Positions 1-12,328 are shown, counted from the first letter of the stretch. The stretch: 64,000 bases of DNA from Dechloromonas denitrificans (GCF_020510685.1 NZ_CP075185.1:4543001-4607000), one strand, 5' to 3'. Numbers and translations: made by a program. Notes: a model not told the origin generated them from the letters alone.

Positions 1-2172
<2,172 letters not shown>

Positions 2173-2197
2173 CGCGTCTTCAGCATAGGAGCCAATC

Positions 2198-2623
2198 ATG
2201 GCAATTTCTGTTCATTGTGATGTCGTCAGCGCCGAAGAGTCGATCTTCTCGGGCGTGGTCGAACTTGCCGTCTTTCCTGGTGAAGCCGGTGAGCTCGGCA
2301 TTCTGCCGCGGCATACACCGCTGCTGACTCGCATCAAGCCAGGCACCATCCGTTTGAAGGTGCTCGGTCAAAGCGAGTTTGAGCTGGTTTATGTATCGGG
2401 TGGCATGCTCGAAGTTCAACCCGACATGATTACCGTGTTGGCTGATACTGCGATTCGCGCTCACGATCTGGACGAAGCCAAGGCCCTGGAAGCCAAGAAG
2501 CATGCCGAGGAAGCTCTCGCCAACCGGCACGCCGAAATGGATTACGCGACTGCGGAAGCCGAGCTGGCTCAAGCCATCGCTCAGCTGCAAACGATCCAGC
2601 GTCTGCGCAAGCACACGCACTAA
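2198..2623 (+). CDS. atpC: ATP synthase F1 subunit epsilon
   Basis: Epsilon subunit, 141 residues, the regulatory and coupling subunit of the F1 central stalk. The N-terminal beta-sandwich ([29 protein letters not shown]) is followed by a C-terminal helical hairpin rich in Ala and Glu (about residues 88-141). An AGGAG ribosome-binding site precedes the ATG. It is the last gene of the atp operon, as shown by the terminator 17 bp downstream. Confidence 0.97.
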   Translation: MAISVHCDVVSAEESIFSGVVELAVFPGEAGELGILPRHTPLLTRIKPGTIRLKVLGQSEFELVYVSGGMLEVQPDMITVLADTAIRAHDLDEAKALEAKKHAEEALANRHAEMDYATAEAELAQAIAQLQTIQRLRKHTH

Positions 2624-2639
2624 TTTCCCTTCCGGGAGC

Positions 2640-2667
2640 AAAAAGGGCAGCCTAGGCTGCCCTTTTT
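2640..2667 (+). terminator. Rho-independent terminator of the atp operon
   Basis: A 28-bp perfect palindrome (arms AAAAAGGGCAGCCT and AGGCTGCCCTTTTT) sits 17 bp after the atpC stop. The A- and T-tracts at both ends make it bidirectional in principle, so it can also terminate the convergent ubiJ transcript arriving from the right on the minus strand. Confidence 0.93.
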
Positions 2668-2693
2668 ATTTGTCCTGAATTTACTGCCCAGGG

Positions 2694-3266
2694 TCAGAGG
2701 CGGGCGATTTTCTTTTCGAGTCGGGCTAGGCCATCGCGTAACTCATTGACCTCGCAGCAAAACGCGTCGATATCGCGATTCGGGACCAGCAGCAGTGAAT
2801 CTTCCGTCGCATATTCGATGACATTTTCCGCCAGCCGCTTGGCGCTCTCCTGAAAATGGCCGGCCAATCCCGCCCCAAGCATGCTCAGGCGACGGGCCGG
2901 GATATCGCCAATCAGACCGGCCAGGTCGCTCTCGACATCCCAGCGCAGGTTACGGAAAACGAACGCCAGACTCTCGGCGATATCGGCAGAACCCGAGAGT
3001 TTGACCGTCGAGAACAGATTCTGCCGATCGACAATGAATTTGACGGCCGTATCGGCGGGCAGCGTCAGCGTGACATCGGGTTGCTTGGCGCGGTCCCCGC
3101 AGCTACGGAAAAAGCCCCGCTCGTCGATCACCAGATCAAAGGAAATCGGCCCGGCCTCGATCAATACCTGGGCCCCGGCAAACGGCCGCAAACGCTCCTG
3201 CGCCCAGGTTTCACCTTGCAGGAGATGATTCAGGGCGGCGAAAATCAGCTTGTCGATGCCAGCCAT
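2694..3266 (-). CDS. ubiJ: Ubiquinone biosynthesis accessory factor UbiJ (SCP2 domain)
   Basis: Lipid-binding accessory factor of aerobic ubiquinone synthesis, 190 residues. The N-terminal half has an SCP2-type sterol-carrier fold pattern (FDLVIDERGFFRSC, DVTLTLPADTAVKFIV). The middle has the typical UbiJ block LRWDVESDLAGLIGDIPARR, and the C-terminus is a short coiled coil (CEVNELRDGLARLEKKIARL). It follows ubiE by 11 bp on the same strand, as in other proteobacteria. The ubiB gene that often comes next is absent here; the atp operon lies there instead, in convergent orientation. Confidence 0.88.
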   Translation of the reverse strand: MAGIDKLIFAALNHLLQGETWAQERLRPFAGAQVLIEAGPISFDLVIDERGFFRSCGDRAKQPDVTLTLPADTAVKFIVDRQNLFSTVKLSGSADIAESLAFVFRNLRWDVESDLAGLIGDIPARRLSMLGAGLAGHFQESAKRLAENVIEYATEDSLLLVPNRDIDAFCCEVNELRDGLARLEKKIARL

Positions 3267-3277
3267 CGTTACGAAAC

Positions 3278-4015
3278 CTAGAACTTGTAGCCCCGGTGCA
3301 GTGCAACGACACCCAGCGCCAAATTGAAATACTCCACTTTTTCAAGCCCAGCCTGTTCCATCATCGCCTTCAACTCTTCCTGTCCGGGATGAACCCGGAT
3401 CGATTCGGACAGATAACGATAACTTTCCGAGTCGTTGGTAACCAGCTTGCCTACGCGTGGAATCACCTGGAAGGAGTAGAAATCGTAGAGGGGAGCCAAA
3501 GGCTTCCATACCTGCGAAAACTCGAGCACCAGCAAACGCCCGCCGGGACGCAAAACACGGCGCATTTCGGCAATCGCCGCATCCTTGTGGGTCATGTTGC
3601 GCAGGCCGAAAGCGACGGTCACGCAATCGAACCAGTCATCGGGAAAGGGCAGCTTTTCGGCATCACACTGCGCCACCGGCAGCATATAGCCTTTGTCGAG
3701 CAGACGATCCCGGCCACGGGCCAACATCGCATTGTTGATATCGGTGAGCCAGACCTGACCGCTTTTTCCGACCTTTTTGGCAAAGGCCAACGACAGATCA
3801 CCGGTGCCGCCGGCGACATCGAGGACGCGAGAGCCTTCGCGAACACCGCTGCGCTGAATGGTGAAAGCTTTCCATAGCCGGTGCATGCCGCCCGACATCA
3901 GATCGTTCATCAGGTCATAACGGCTGGCGACGGAGTCGAAAACATCGGCAACTCGCCGGGACTTTTCCTGCTCGGCCACGGTTTCGTAGCCAAAATGGGT
4001 AGTATCGTTTTTCAT
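3278..4015 (-). CDS. ubiE: Demethylmenaquinone/2-methoxy-6-polyprenylbenzoquinol C-methyltransferase
   Basis: SAM-dependent C-methyltransferase of ubiquinone and menaquinone biosynthesis, 245 residues. It begins [47 protein letters not shown], which is the UbiE signature. SAM-binding motif I is [11 protein letters not shown] (about residues 64-74), and the late motif [14 protein letters not shown] is intact. It starts 4 bp after the DUF971 gene ends and is followed by ubiJ, so the three form one operon. Confidence 0.96.
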   Translation of the reverse strand: MKNDTTHFGYETVAEQEKSRRVADVFDSVASRYDLMNDLMSGGMHRLWKAFTIQRSGVREGSRVLDVAGGTGDLSLAFAKKVGKSGQVWLTDINNAMLARGRDRLLDKGYMLPVAQCDAEKLPFPDDWFDCVTVAFGLRNMTHKDAAIAEMRRVLRPGGRLLVLEFSQVWKPLAPLYDFYSFQVIPRVGKLVTNDSESYRYLSESIRVHPGQEELKAMMEQAGLEKVEYFNLALGVVALHRGYKF

Positions 4016-4019
4016 GTTT

Positions 4020-4439
4020 TTAGTGATGGTGACCGCAGCTGCCGGCGGCCGGGCGGGAAGAGGTATCGATGTCGCGCGACAAACCCTGGGCTTCGATCTG
4101 GTTCAGGTAGTCCTGCCACAGTTCGTCGTGATGCTTGCCGAGGTTGTACAGCAGATCCCAGGAATAAAGGCCGCTGTCGTGGCCATCGGAAAAGACCAAA
4201 CGCACGGCATAGGTACCGACCGGTTCGATGCGTTCGATATCGACATTGCGTTTGCCGGTCTGCAGCGTTTCCTGGCCGGGGCCATGCCCGCGAGCCTCGG
4301 CTGAGGGCGTAAAGACCCGGAGAAACTCGAAATCCAGCGTGTAGCGCTCGCCATTTTCGTAACCGAGTTGGAGCAACCGGGATTTCTGGTGCAACTTTAT
4401 TTCACTCGGTATCGGCGTATCCCGATCAATGCCAGCCAT
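4020..4439 (-). CDS. DUF971 family protein (GBBH-like N-terminal domain)
   Basis: Small protein of 139 residues with a single DUF971 domain (the domain found at the N-terminus of gamma-butyrobetaine hydroxylase): [37 protein letters not shown], then [34 protein letters not shown]. The C-terminus ends in a His-rich CGHHH tail that could bind metal. The ATG at 4439 is preferred over 4451 because GGAGG lies five bases upstream of it. Members are often next to ubiE; a role in Fe-S protein maturation has been proposed for relatives but cannot be shown from sequence. Confidence 0.85.
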   Translation of the reverse strand: MAGIDRDTPIPSEIKLHQKSRLLQLGYENGERYTLDFEFLRVFTPSAEARGHGPGQETLQTGKRNVDIERIEPVGTYAVRLVFSDGHDSGLYSWDLLYNLGKHHDELWQDYLNQIEAQGLSRDIDTSSRPAAGSCGHHH

Positions 4440-4458
4440 ATCGTCCTCCATGGTGAGG

Positions 4459-4473
4459 GCGCTAGTTTAGCGC
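4459..4473. promoter_or_regulatory. Inverted repeat upstream of the DUF971-ubiE-ubiJ operon
   Basis: GCGCTA-GTT-TAGCGC, a perfect 6-bp-arm inverted repeat, lies 20 bp upstream of the DUF971 start and 29 bp after the PilZ-like gene stop. Read on the minus strand it contains TAAACT, a possible -10 box, so it may be an operator over the operon promoter. It has no T-tract, so it is not a canonical terminator. Confidence 0.35.
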
Positions 4474-4501
4474 ACTCACCCAACCGCCGCCGCAAGATAC
4501 G

Positions 4502-6106
4502 TCAAAGCACCTGATAGCTGATGCGATCGAAATCGGTGCCGCGCTGGAGGACGTGGAGCATCCGCAGTTGCCAGGTCTCCTCGCCGCAGTAGGCTTCAAG
4601 AATCCGACTGGCCTGGTACATCCCGGCCGGCAAGACCAGCGATCCCTCTTCCTTGATCGCCGGCACCGGCGGCAATTGGAAGGCCGGCACGTAACGGTCG
4701 CTGACGCCGCCGCCGGTTGCCACCAAACGCACGCCGATGGCACTAGGCATACCCGGCAGGATGGCCACGCCAACAATCAGGCCGCCAGACTGTTCCTGCA
4801 TCAGCCAGGTGGCATGGACCAGCAGGAAATGCTCGCCATCATGCGGGCGAACCGCCAGCAGCTCGCCATGCGTCACCTTCTGGCCGGCGTTGCTCCGCCC
4901 GAGCCGGAAACCGTTGGCGGAATGGTTGATCACCGACCACTCGTCGAGCGGGAAACTGATATGCGGCGTGATATTCAGCGACTGTCCCGGATCGGCCCGG
5001 TCGCGGAAAGTGAACAGTTGGTCGAATTCGCCGCGGGAATAGGCACTGGCCGAATCCGGCTGGACGAACTCCCGCCCGCTGATAAAGAAATGCATGGCCT
5101 CGAAGCCGGCGGCAACCTGGGCAATTCCTTCCGTGGCGAAGCGCCGGAATTTGCGCGGCGATGCCGACTGCGTCCACGGCCGCGACAGATGTTCGAGCAA
5201 CTGAATGACATGGCTGCTGGTTTCCTCGCCCAGACCCAGCTGCGAAGGCGTTACACGCTGCCTGAGCTGGCTCAGCAGGTAGCCGATCTGCAAGCCGATG
5301 CGTGTCGTGTCGAGCCGGCGCAGATCGTTGCTCGGACCATCGGCGATGGCGCTCGGATGCAGCGGCATGTCCTTCATCAAGGCGACGACATAGGGCGGCT
5401 CCTCGAGATCGTCTTCGAGCCGATGGATCGAGATCAACGGGGCCCACATCCCGGCCCAGCGCCTGATCAAATTCAGATTGCGGACACTGTTGCTGTAGGG
5501 GCTGGCAATATCGATCAGCAGCAGGGTGGCGTAGGCGGCGGCACAGTGGGTCGCCTGCAGCGTATTTTCCAGCAAGTCCTCGACCGGCGTGTAGGCAACG
5601 CCCCATTCCTCGGCCGTTTCGTAATAGCCATGCAATTCCAGCCAGATGCCTTCCGGCAACTCCCGGCGGGCGCGAAAGTGTTCGAGGATGACCATCCCGG
5701 TGTAATAGAGGCAGCGATGCAGCAAAGTGGCCATCAACGCCGCATACTGGGGATTTTCGGCATCCGGCTCCTCAAGGCGGGCGCACAACGAGTAGGCCTT
5801 GCTCATCTTGCGCCAGGCCGACACCACCATCTGGAAGTTGAGTTCCTCCTCGTCGGACAGAATCAGTGGCTTGTTGTGATAGCGCCGGGCCATTTCCTCC
5901 TCGACGAAGCACATCGGAACGCGGGCCCGTTCGAGCAGGCTGAGCAAAATCCCCGGGTCGGGCGGGGCGGTCAGCAGCGCGTCGAGAAATGCCATCAACT
6001 GTTGTTCGGCAACCGCCGGATTGGCCAATGAGAGTTGTGCGAGGTAACTCTCGCCGGACTGCAAATCGGAAATCGTCAGTGGCGTGGTATTGGCGGTCGT
6101 ATTCAT
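4502..6106 (-). CDS. Conserved hypothetical protein with C-terminal PilZ-like region
   Basis: Cytoplasmic protein of 534 residues with no signal peptide or obvious membrane segment. Most of it is alpha-helical and not recognised. Near residues 385-470 the text WSVINHSANGFRL carries the [D/N]xSxxG half of a PilZ c-di-GMP-binding motif, preceded by RDRAD, which could supply the RxxxR half; this is an inference from pattern only. The start at 6106 (MNTTANTTPL) is chosen because GGAG is five bases upstream; a longer frame to 6145 would overlap the HIT gene. It lies 13 bp after the HIT gene on the same strand. Confidence 0.6.
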   Translation of the reverse strand: MNTTANTTPLTISDLQSGESYLAQLSLANPAVAEQQLMAFLDALLTAPPDPGILLSLLERARVPMCFVEEEMARRYHNKPLILSDEEELNFQMVVSAWRKMSKAYSLCARLEEPDAENPQYAALMATLLHRCLYYTGMVILEHFRARRELPEGIWLELHGYYETAEEWGVAYTPVEDLLENTLQATHCAAAYATLLLIDIASPYSNSVRNLNLIRRWAGMWAPLISIHRLEDDLEEPPYVVALMKDMPLHPSAIADGPSNDLRRLDTTRIGLQIGYLLSQLRQRVTPSQLGLGEETSSHVIQLLEHLSRPWTQSASPRKFRRFATEGIAQVAAGFEAMHFFISGREFVQPDSASAYSRGEFDQLFTFRDRADPGQSLNITPHISFPLDEWSVINHSANGFRLGRSNAGQKVTHGELLAVRPHDGEHFLLVHATWLMQEQSGGLIVGVAILPGMPSAIGVRLVATGGGVSDRYVPAFQLPPVPAIKEEGSLVLPAGMYQASRILEAYCGEETWQLRMLHVLQRGTDFDRISYQVL

Positions 6107-6119
6107 GATGACTCCAGCC

Positions 6120-6554
6120 TTAATGTTCGACAGTTGCCAGTTCATGCGACAAGGCTTGCGCCAGGTCGTCGTCGCTTACGCTGTGGCGGTGCGCCAGGCC
6201 GTCGCGATGCACGGCGCCCCAGATCGGCTCGGGAAAATGCCGGTCATCGAGCCAGCGGGGAATGACATGCCAGTGCACATGCGGAACCATGTTGCCGAAG
6301 CTGGCAAGGTTGATTTTGTCCGGCGCGAATAGCCTGCGCACCACCGCTTCCACGGCGAAGACCACCACCATCAGGAATTGCTGCTGGCCGCGATCCAGGT
6401 CGGTCATTTCGCGGGCATGGGCGTTCCAGATCACCCGACAAAAGCCTGGGTAATACGGATCGTCGACCCGCACCACCCGACAGGCCGGCGAGTCCCAGAC
6501 AACCAGCCCACCGGGGTTGGTGCATAACTCACAAGGCGGGGCGGCACTATTCAT
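6120..6554 (-). CDS. HIT family hydrolase
   Basis: Histidine-triad nucleotide hydrolase/transferase of 144 residues. The triad HVHWHVI is at residues 92-98 (PHVHWHVIPRW), preceded by the conserved segment NLASFGNMV. An N-terminal Cys pair (CELC, residues 8-11) resembles the zinc-binding site of some HIT proteins. ATG at 6554 is preferred over GTG at 6563 because the GGAG site would be too close to the latter. It is probably co-transcribed with the downstream PilZ-like gene. The substrate is unknown. Confidence 0.88.
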   Translation of the reverse strand: MNSAAPPCELCTNPGGLVVWDSPACRVVRVDDPYYPGFCRVIWNAHAREMTDLDRGQQQFLMVVVFAVEAVVRRLFAPDKINLASFGNMVPHVHWHVIPRWLDDRHFPEPIWGAVHRDGLAHRHSVSDDDLAQALSHELATVEH

Positions 6555-6660
6555 GGTTAACACTCCGGGGACATTGCAAGCATTACACCAGCCTACGAAT
6601 ACCGCAAGGCGCTACCGCATGTTAAGGAACTATTTCACGATAACGCCTTGAACCGCCCGC

Positions 6661-9600
6661 TCAGAGCAGAACGCGCTCGATACCGCCGCTGTTTGCCTGA
6701 CCGACGTAATCCGCCATCCAGTTTTCGCCGAGCAGGTGCTTGGCCATTTCGACGACGATATAGTCCGCCTTGGTATCGGCATCGTCATCGTAACGGGACA
6801 GACCCTGCAGACAAGCCGGGCAGGACGTGAGGATCTTCACATCGCCGCTGAAACCGTCAGCTCGCAGCTTGGCCGCGCCTTTTTCGATCTCTTCCTGCTT
6901 GCGGAATTTGACCTGGGTCGCGATATCCGGACGGGAATAAGCGAAAGAGCCAGCGTCGCCGCAGCAGCGGTCGGTCAGCGGCACTTCCTGGCCCATCAGC
7001 GTCTTGGTGACGAGGAGCGGGGCATAGGACTTCATCGGGGTATGGCAGGGGTCATGGTACATGTAGCGCGTACCCTGAACGCCTTCCAGCTTGATGCCCT
7101 TTTCCATCAGGTACTCATGGATGTCGAGCAGGCGGCAGCCGGGGAAGATCTTCTCGAACTGGTACTTCTGCAGTTGATCCATGCAGGTGCCGCAGGAGAC
7201 GATCACCGTCTTGATGTCGAGATAATTCAGCGTATTGGCGACCCGGTGGAACAGTACGCGGTTCTCGGTGGTGATCTTCTGGCCTTTATCGGCATCGCCG
7301 GAGGCGTTCTGCGGATAGCCGCAGCACAGGTAACCCGGCGGCAGTACGGTGGTTACGCCGATTTCGTAAAGCATTGCCTGGGTCGCCAGACCGACTTGCG
7401 AGAACAGGCGCTCCGAGCCGCAACCCGGGAAATAGAAGACCGCATCCGACTCTTCGCTGGTCTTCTGCGGATTGCGAATCACCGGGATGACCTTGTCGTC
7501 CTCGATATCGAGCAGAGCGCGCGAAGTGCGCTTCGGCAAGTTGCCCGGCATCGGTCGGTTCATGAAGTGGATGATCTGCGTCTTCACCGATGGCGCACCG
7601 AGCGTCGCCGGCGGATGCTTGCGACTGTCCTGGGTCAGGCCGAGGGCCTTGGCCGCTTTGTGGGCCAGACGCTGGGCCTTGAAGCCGAAGTCCATCATGC
7701 CGAAGCGCATCAGCTTGATGGTCGCCGGGTCCTTCAGGTTGAGGTAGGTCATCGCCGCGAACGTGCCGGGGCTGAAGCGTTTCTTCTCCTGCTTGCGGAG
7801 GAAATTGCGCATCGCCACCGACACATCGCCGAAGTCGATATCGACCGGGCAGGGCTTCAGGCAGCGGTGGCAGACCGTGCAGTGGTCGGCGACATCGTTG
7901 AATTCGTCGAAATGCTTCAGCGAAATACCGCGCCGGGTCTGCTCCTCATAAAGAAAGGCCTCGACCAGCAGCGAAGTCGCCAGGATCTTGTTGCGCGGGC
8001 TGTACAACAGGTTGGCGCGCGGCACATGGGTCGAGCAGACCGGCTTGCACTTGCCGCAGCGCAGGCAGTCCTTGACCATGTCGGAGATCTTGCCGATCTC
8101 CGACTGCTCCATGATCAGCGATTCGGTGCCCAGCAGGCTGAACGACGGCGTGTAGGCATTGCCCATGTCGCCACCGGCCATCAGTTTGCCCTTGTTGAAA
8201 TGGCCCTGCGGGTCAACTTTCTGCTTGTAGGCGCGGAAGGGGCCGATTTCCTCGTCGGTCAGGAACTCCAGCTTGGTGATGCCGATGCCGTGTTCGCCGG
8301 AAATCACGCCGTCCAGACCGCGGGCCAGATGCATGATGCGCTCGACGGCCTTGTTGGCCGTTTGCAGCATCTCGTAATTGTCCGAGTTGACCGGGATGTT
8401 GGTATGCACATTGCCGTCGCCGGCGTGCATGTGCAGCGCGACGAAGACGCGGCCGCGCAGCACTTCCTTGTGGATGGCTTCGATCCGCTCGAGGATCGGC
8501 CGATAAACGCTGCCATCGAAGATCTTGGTCAGCCGCGCTTGCAGCTCCTGTTTCCACGACACCCGCACCGAATAATCCTGCAGCCGGTGGAAGAGGCGGG
8601 GATTCTCGGCCCGGTTGGTCAGCTCGCCGGCCTGCACGCCGTAGGATTGGAAGCGCGATTCGGCTTCGGCCAGCGGCAGGTCGAGATTGTCGAGCAGCCA
8701 TTCCCAGCGCAGGCGAACGGCTTCGACGTAATCGAGCGCCGCCTGGCGGCGGTCGCCAATCAGCACCGCGCTGTCGAGATTGGCATCGCCGGCGTGCAGC
8801 GGCAGTTCGCCCTTGAGGAACTGGCTCAGCGCAGCGCACAAGGCCAGCTTGTTCTGCGTGGACAGCTCGATGTTGATGCGCTCGATACCATCGCAATAGT
8901 CGCCCATGCGCGGCAATGGGATGACCACATCCTCATTGACCTTGAAAGCATTGGTATGGCGCGAAATGGCGGCGGTGCGCGAACGGTCGAGCCAGAATTT
9001 CTTGCGCGTTTCGGCATCCACCGCGATGAAACCTTCTGCCGCGCGCCGATTGCACATGCGCACGACAGCGGAAGCGGCGGCCATCACGGCATTCTCGTCA
9101 TGGCCGACGAGGTCGCCGAACAGCACCATTTTCGGCCGACCGTGGCGCTTGGCCTTGGTCGCGTAACCGACCGCCTTGACGTAGCGCTCGTCGAGGTGTT
9201 CGAGGCCGGCCAGCAGCACCCCTGCGCTATGCCCGGCACCACCCGGTTTGAAGTAATCGGTGATCTCGACAATGGCGGGCACGGCTTCGCGCACCTGGCC
9301 GAAGAATTCGAGGCAGACGGTGCGCGTCACCGGCGGCATCTTGTGCAGCACCCAGCGCGCCGCGACGATGATGCCGTCAGTGCCTTCCTTCTGTACCCCG
9401 GGCACGCCGCCGAGGAATTTGTCGGTGACGTCCTTGCCCAGCCCGACTTTGCGGCAGGCCGCGCCGGGCATGGTCAGAATCTCTTCGCCGAGGAACTTCT
9501 TGCCGCTCGGATCGAAGCGTTTCAGGCGGAACTCGACGTTTTCCTGCTCGTGGATCTTGCCGTAGTTGTGATTGACCCGTTCGACTTCCAGCCAGTTGCC

Positions 9601-10536
9601 GTCCGGATCGACCATCTTCCACCAGGCCAGGTTGTCAAGCGCGGTACCCCACAGCACGGCCTTCTTGCCGCCGGCATTCATCGCGATGTTGCCGCCGATG
9701 CAGGAAGCGGAAGCCGAGGTCGGGTCGACCGCGAAGACGCGGCCGGCCAGCGAGGCGGCTTCGGCGACCCGGTCGGTGACCACACCGGCGCCGGTGCGAA
9801 TCGTCGCGTACGGGGTTTCATGGCCGGCCAGCACCAATTCCTCGACCGGACCGATATCGATCAGCTTCTCGGTATTGATCACCGCCGCGTAAGGGGTCAG
9901 CGGAATGGCGCCGCCGGTATAACCGGTGCCGCCCCCGCGCGGAATGATGGTCAGGCCGGCTTCGATGCAGCCGCGCACGAGATGGCCGATTTCCTCTTCG
10001 GTGTCCGGATAAAGGACGACGAAGGGGTATTCGACACGCCAGTCGGTCGCATCGGTGACGTGCGAGACGCGGGCCAGACCATCGAAGGCGATATTGTCCT
10101 TGCGCGTGTGCTTGCCGAGAACCTTCAATACCTTGCGCCGCAGATCGATGGTCTGGCCGAAATGTTCGGCGAAACGATCGACCGCCCGCTGTGCCGCTTC
10201 GACCAGATGCTTGACCTTCTCCGAACGCTCCGCATCTTCGCTTTCGCTCGAATGCCGGCGCTTTTCGACCTCGCTCAGACGGTGGCGCAGGGCATTGACC
10301 AGCGCGTCGCGGCGCTCGCGATTGTCGAGCAGGTCGTCTTCCAGGTACGGGTTGCGCTGCACGACCCAGATGTCGCCGAGCACCTCGTAGAGCATGCGCG
10401 CCGAACGACCGGTGACGCGCTCGCTGCGCAGTTCGTCGAGAACGGCCCAGTTATCGGGCCCAAGCAGGCGGATGACGATCTCGCGATCGGAAAACGAGGT
10501 GTAGTTGTACGGAATTTCGCGCAAGCGAGCAGTCAT
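6661..10536 (-). CDS. DUF3683/FAD-linked oxidoreductase with Fe-S and CCG domains (D-lactate dehydrogenase-like)
   Basis: Very large flavoprotein of 1291 residues. Domains in order: an N-terminal DUF3683 region (about 1-150); a PCMH-type FAD-binding domain with [11 protein letters not shown] near residue 200; a C-terminal FAD-oxidase domain including [15 protein letters not shown] and [10 protein letters not shown]; two ferredoxin-like clusters ([16 protein letters not shown] and [15 protein letters not shown], about 830-910); and a CCG/heterodisulfide-reductase-type region with [13 protein letters not shown] and [14 protein letters not shown] (about 1050-1240). This matches the GlcD/GlcF or Dld-type 2-hydroxyacid dehydrogenases fused into one chain, likely a membrane-associated D-lactate or 2-hydroxyacid:quinone oxidoreductase. 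The substrate is inferred. It is monocistronic and ends 106 bp before the HIT gene begins. Confidence 0.85.
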   Translation of the reverse strand: MTARLREIPYNYTSFSDREIVIRLLGPDNWAVLDELRSERVTGRSARMLYEVLGDIWVVQRNPYLEDDLLDNRERRDALVNALRHRLSEVEKRRHSSESEDAERSEKVKHLVEAAQRAVDRFAEHFGQTIDLRRKVLKVLGKHTRKDNIAFDGLARVSHVTDATDWRVEYPFVVLYPDTEEEIGHLVRGCIEAGLTIIPRGGGTGYTGGAIPLTPYAAVINTEKLIDIGPVEELVLAGHETPYATIRTGAGVVTDRVAEAASLAGRVFAVDPTSASASCIGGNIAMNAGGKKAVLWGTALDNLAWWKMVDPDGNWLEVERVNHNYGKIHEQENVEFRLKRFDPSGKKFLGEEILTMPGAACRKVGLGKDVTDKFLGGVPGVQKEGTDGIIVAARWVLHKMPPVTRTVCLEFFGQVREAVPAIVEITDYFKPGGAGHSAGVLLAGLEHLDERYVKAVGYATKAKRHGRPKMVLFGDLVGHDENAVMAAASAVVRMCNRRAAEGFIAVDAETRKKFWLDRSRTAAISRHTNAFKVNEDVVIPLPRMGDYCDGIERINIELSTQNKLALCAALSQFLKGELPLHAGDANLDSAVLIGDRRQAALDYVEAVRLRWEWLLDNLDLPLAEAESRFQSYGVQAGELTNRAENPRLFHRLQDYSVRVSWKQELQARLTKIFDGSVYRPILERIEAIHKEVLRGRVFVALHMHAGDGNVHTNIPVNSDNYEMLQTANKAVERIMHLARGLDGVISGEHGIGITKLEFLTDEEIGPFRAYKQKVDPQGHFNKGKLMAGGDMGNAYTPSFSLLGTESLIMEQSEIGKISDMVKDCLRCGKCKPVCSTHVPRANLLYSPRNKILATSLLVEAFLYEEQTRRGISLKHFDEFNDVADHCTVCHRCLKPCPVDIDFGDVSVAMRNFLRKQEKKRFSPGTFAAMTYLNLKDPATIKLMRFGMMDFGFKAQRLAHKAAKALGLTQDSRKHPPATLGAPSVKTQIIHFMNRPMPGNLPKRTSRALLDIEDDKVIPVIRNPQKTSEESDAVFYFPGCGSERLFSQVGLATQAMLYEIGVTTVLPPGYLCCGYPQNASGDADKGQKITTENRVLFHRVANTLNYLDIKTVIVSCGTCMDQLQKYQFEKIFPGCRLLDIHEYLMEKGIKLEGVQGTRYMYHDPCHTPMKSYAPLLVTKTLMGQEVPLTDRCCGDAGSFAYSRPDIATQVKFRKQEEIEKGAAKLRADGFSGDVKILTSCPACLQGLSRYDDDADTKADYIVVEMAKHLLGENWMADYVGQANSGGIERVLL

Positions 10537-10569
10537 AAGGCGACCAGAATCAGAAGCGTTAAAGGACGG

Positions 10570-10575
10570 ATTTTA
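10570..10575 (-). promoter_or_regulatory. Putative -10 box of the FAD/Fe-S oxidoreductase gene
   Basis: On the minus strand the sequence reads TAAAAT, 33 bp upstream of the start at 10536, a good -10 match. No convincing -35 hexamer is seen at 16-18 bp, so an activator may be needed. Confidence 0.35.
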
Positions 10576-10739
10576 GCGTACCGGAGAGGCCGCCAACGTG
10601 TTCGGAGGCCTTTCGACACAAATACACAGCCAGTGTTCGCGCTTATTTTGCACTGATCGCCAGACAGCGCCAAAACCACAGACCGTTCTGGTCAGCGCCG
10701 GTCGGGCCGGGCAACGATCACGGACAAGCGCTTTCCGCC

Positions 10740-10768
10740 GTGACGTTTGGCCGCGCCAGCCGTAGAAT
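10740..10768 (+). promoter_or_regulatory. Sigma70-type promoter of ilvA
   Basis: GTGACG (10740-10745) and TAGAAT (10763-10768) are separated by 17 bp; both are 4-5 of 6 matches to the sigma70 consensus. A transcript would start near 10775, about 20 bases before the ilvA ATG. Confidence 0.5.
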
Positions 10769-10795
10769 CCTCTCTTTGCCCTGAAGAATCGCGCC

Positions 10796-12328
10796 ATGCA
10801 TCCGGACTATCTTGAAAAAGTTCTCAACGCCCAGGTTTACGATGTGGCGATCGAAACGCCGCTCGAACTGGCCAACAACCTTTCCGCCCGGAGCGGCAAC
10901 AAGATTATTCTGAAGCGCGAAGACATGCAGCCGGTGTTTTCCTTCAAGCTGCGCGGCGCCTACAACAAGATCGCCAGCCTGTCGGCCGAAAAAATGAAAC
11001 GCGGCGTGATCTGCGCCTCGGCCGGCAATCACGCCCAGGGCGTAGCCCTGTCGGCCGCCAAGCTGGGTTGCCGGGCGGTCATCGTCATGCCGACCTCGAC
11101 GCCGGCCATCAAGGTCGATGCCGTCCGCGCCCGCGGCGGCGAAGTCGTGCTGCACGGTGACTCCTTCGATGACTCCTACGCCCATGCGCTGGAACTGGAA
11201 AAGGCCGAGAAACTGACCTTCGTCCATCCCTTCGACGATCCCGAAGTGATCGCCGGGCAGGGCACCGTCGCCATGGAAATTCTCCGTCAGCACTCGCGCC
11301 ACAGCGGGCCGATCCACGCCGTGTTCTGCGCCATCGGCGGCGGCGGCCTGGCCGCCGGGGTGGCCGCCTACATCAAGCGCCTGCAACCGCACATCAAGGT
11401 CATCGGCGTCGAGACTTTCGACGCCGATGCGATGAAGCAGTCGATTGCCGCCGGTAAGCGGGTCCGTCTCGACCAGGTCGGTCTCTTTTCCGACGGCACC
11501 GCGGTCAAGTATGTCGGCGAGGAAACCTTCCGCTTGTGCAAGGAATATCTCGACGACATCGTGCTGGTCGACACCGACGCCATCTGCGCGGCGATCAAGG
11601 ACGTTTTCGAGGACACCCGTTCGATCGTCGAGCCAGCCGGCGGGCTGGCCGTTGCCGGGGCCAAGGAGTACGCCCGCCTGCACAAGCTGAAGGACAAGAA
11701 CCTGATCGCCGTGACCTCCGGCGCCAACATGAATTTCGACCGCCTGCGCTTTGTCGCCGAGCGGGCCGAGGTCGGCGAGCGGCGCGAAGCCGTGCTGGCG
11801 GTGACGCTGCCGGAAAAGCCTGGGGCCTACAAGAAGTTCCTCGGGCTGATCGGCAAGCGCAACATCACCGAATTCAACTATCGCTACCACACGGCCAGCG
11901 AAGCCCATGTTTTCGTCGGCATCCAGGTCGGCGACCGCCACGAATCCGGCAAGCTGGTCGAGCAACTGGTCAAGCACGGCTACCCGGCACTCGATCTGAC
12001 CGATGACGAGATGGCGAAGAACCATATCCGCCATATGGTCGGCGGCCACGCGGCGCAAGTCTGCGAAAAGGGCATGCGCGAACTGCTCTACCGCTTCGAA
12101 TTCCCCGAAAAACCGGGTGCCCTGATGAACTTCCTGACCCAGATGAGCGCCGGCTGGAACATCAGCCTGTTCCACTACCGCAACCACGGCGCCGACTACG
12201 GCCGCGTGCTGGTCGGCATGCAGGTGCCGCCGAACGACATGGGGCAGTTCAAGGATTTCCTGAAAAACCTCGGCTACGCCCACTGGGATGAGAGCGAAAA
12301 CCCGGCCTACAAGCTCTTTCTCGGCTGA
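10796..12328 (+). CDS. ilvA: Threonine ammonia-lyase, biosynthetic
   Basis: PLP-dependent enzyme converting threonine to 2-oxobutanoate, the first step of isoleucine synthesis; 510 residues. The PLP lysine is K51 in SFKLRGAYNK. The phosphate-binding loop is AIGGGGLAAGV near residue 181. Two C-terminal ACT-like regulatory domains (about 335-510; LPEKPGAYKKFLGLIG and FPEKPGALMNFLTQM) identify the biosynthetic, isoleucine-inhibited form. It is monocistronic with its own promoter; the 92 bp that follow hold no recognisable gene. Confidence 0.95.
   Translation: MHPDYLEKVLNAQVYDVAIETPLELANNLSARSGNKIILKREDMQPVFSFKLRGAYNKIASLSAEKMKRGVICASAGNHAQGVALSAAKLGCRAVIVMPTSTPAIKVDAVRARGGEVVLHGDSFDDSYAHALELEKAEKLTFVHPFDDPEVIAGQGTVAMEILRQHSRHSGPIHAVFCAIGGGGLAAGVAAYIKRLQPHIKVIGVETFDADAMKQSIAAGKRVRLDQVGLFSDGTAVKYVGEETFRLCKEYLDDIVLVDTDAICAAIKDVFEDTRSIVEPAGGLAVAGAKEYARLHKLKDKNLIAVTSGANMNFDRLRFVAERAEVGERREAVLAVTLPEKPGAYKKFLGLIGKRNITEFNYRYHTASEAHVFVGIQVGDRHESGKLVEQLVKHGYPALDLTDDEMAKNHIRHMVGGHAAQVCEKGMRELLYRFEFPEKPGALMNFLTQMSAGWNISLFHYRNHGADYGRVLVGMQVPPNDMGQFKDFLKNLGYAHWDESENPAYKLFLG

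Noticed and set aside
6736..10656. A 1306-codon open frame opposite the FAD/Fe-S oxidoreductase gene.
   Set aside because: It is the antisense shadow of a real gene in high-GC DNA. Its product has low-complexity Gly/Asp/Gln/His/Val composition and no family motif, while the other strand has clear FAD and Fe-S motifs.
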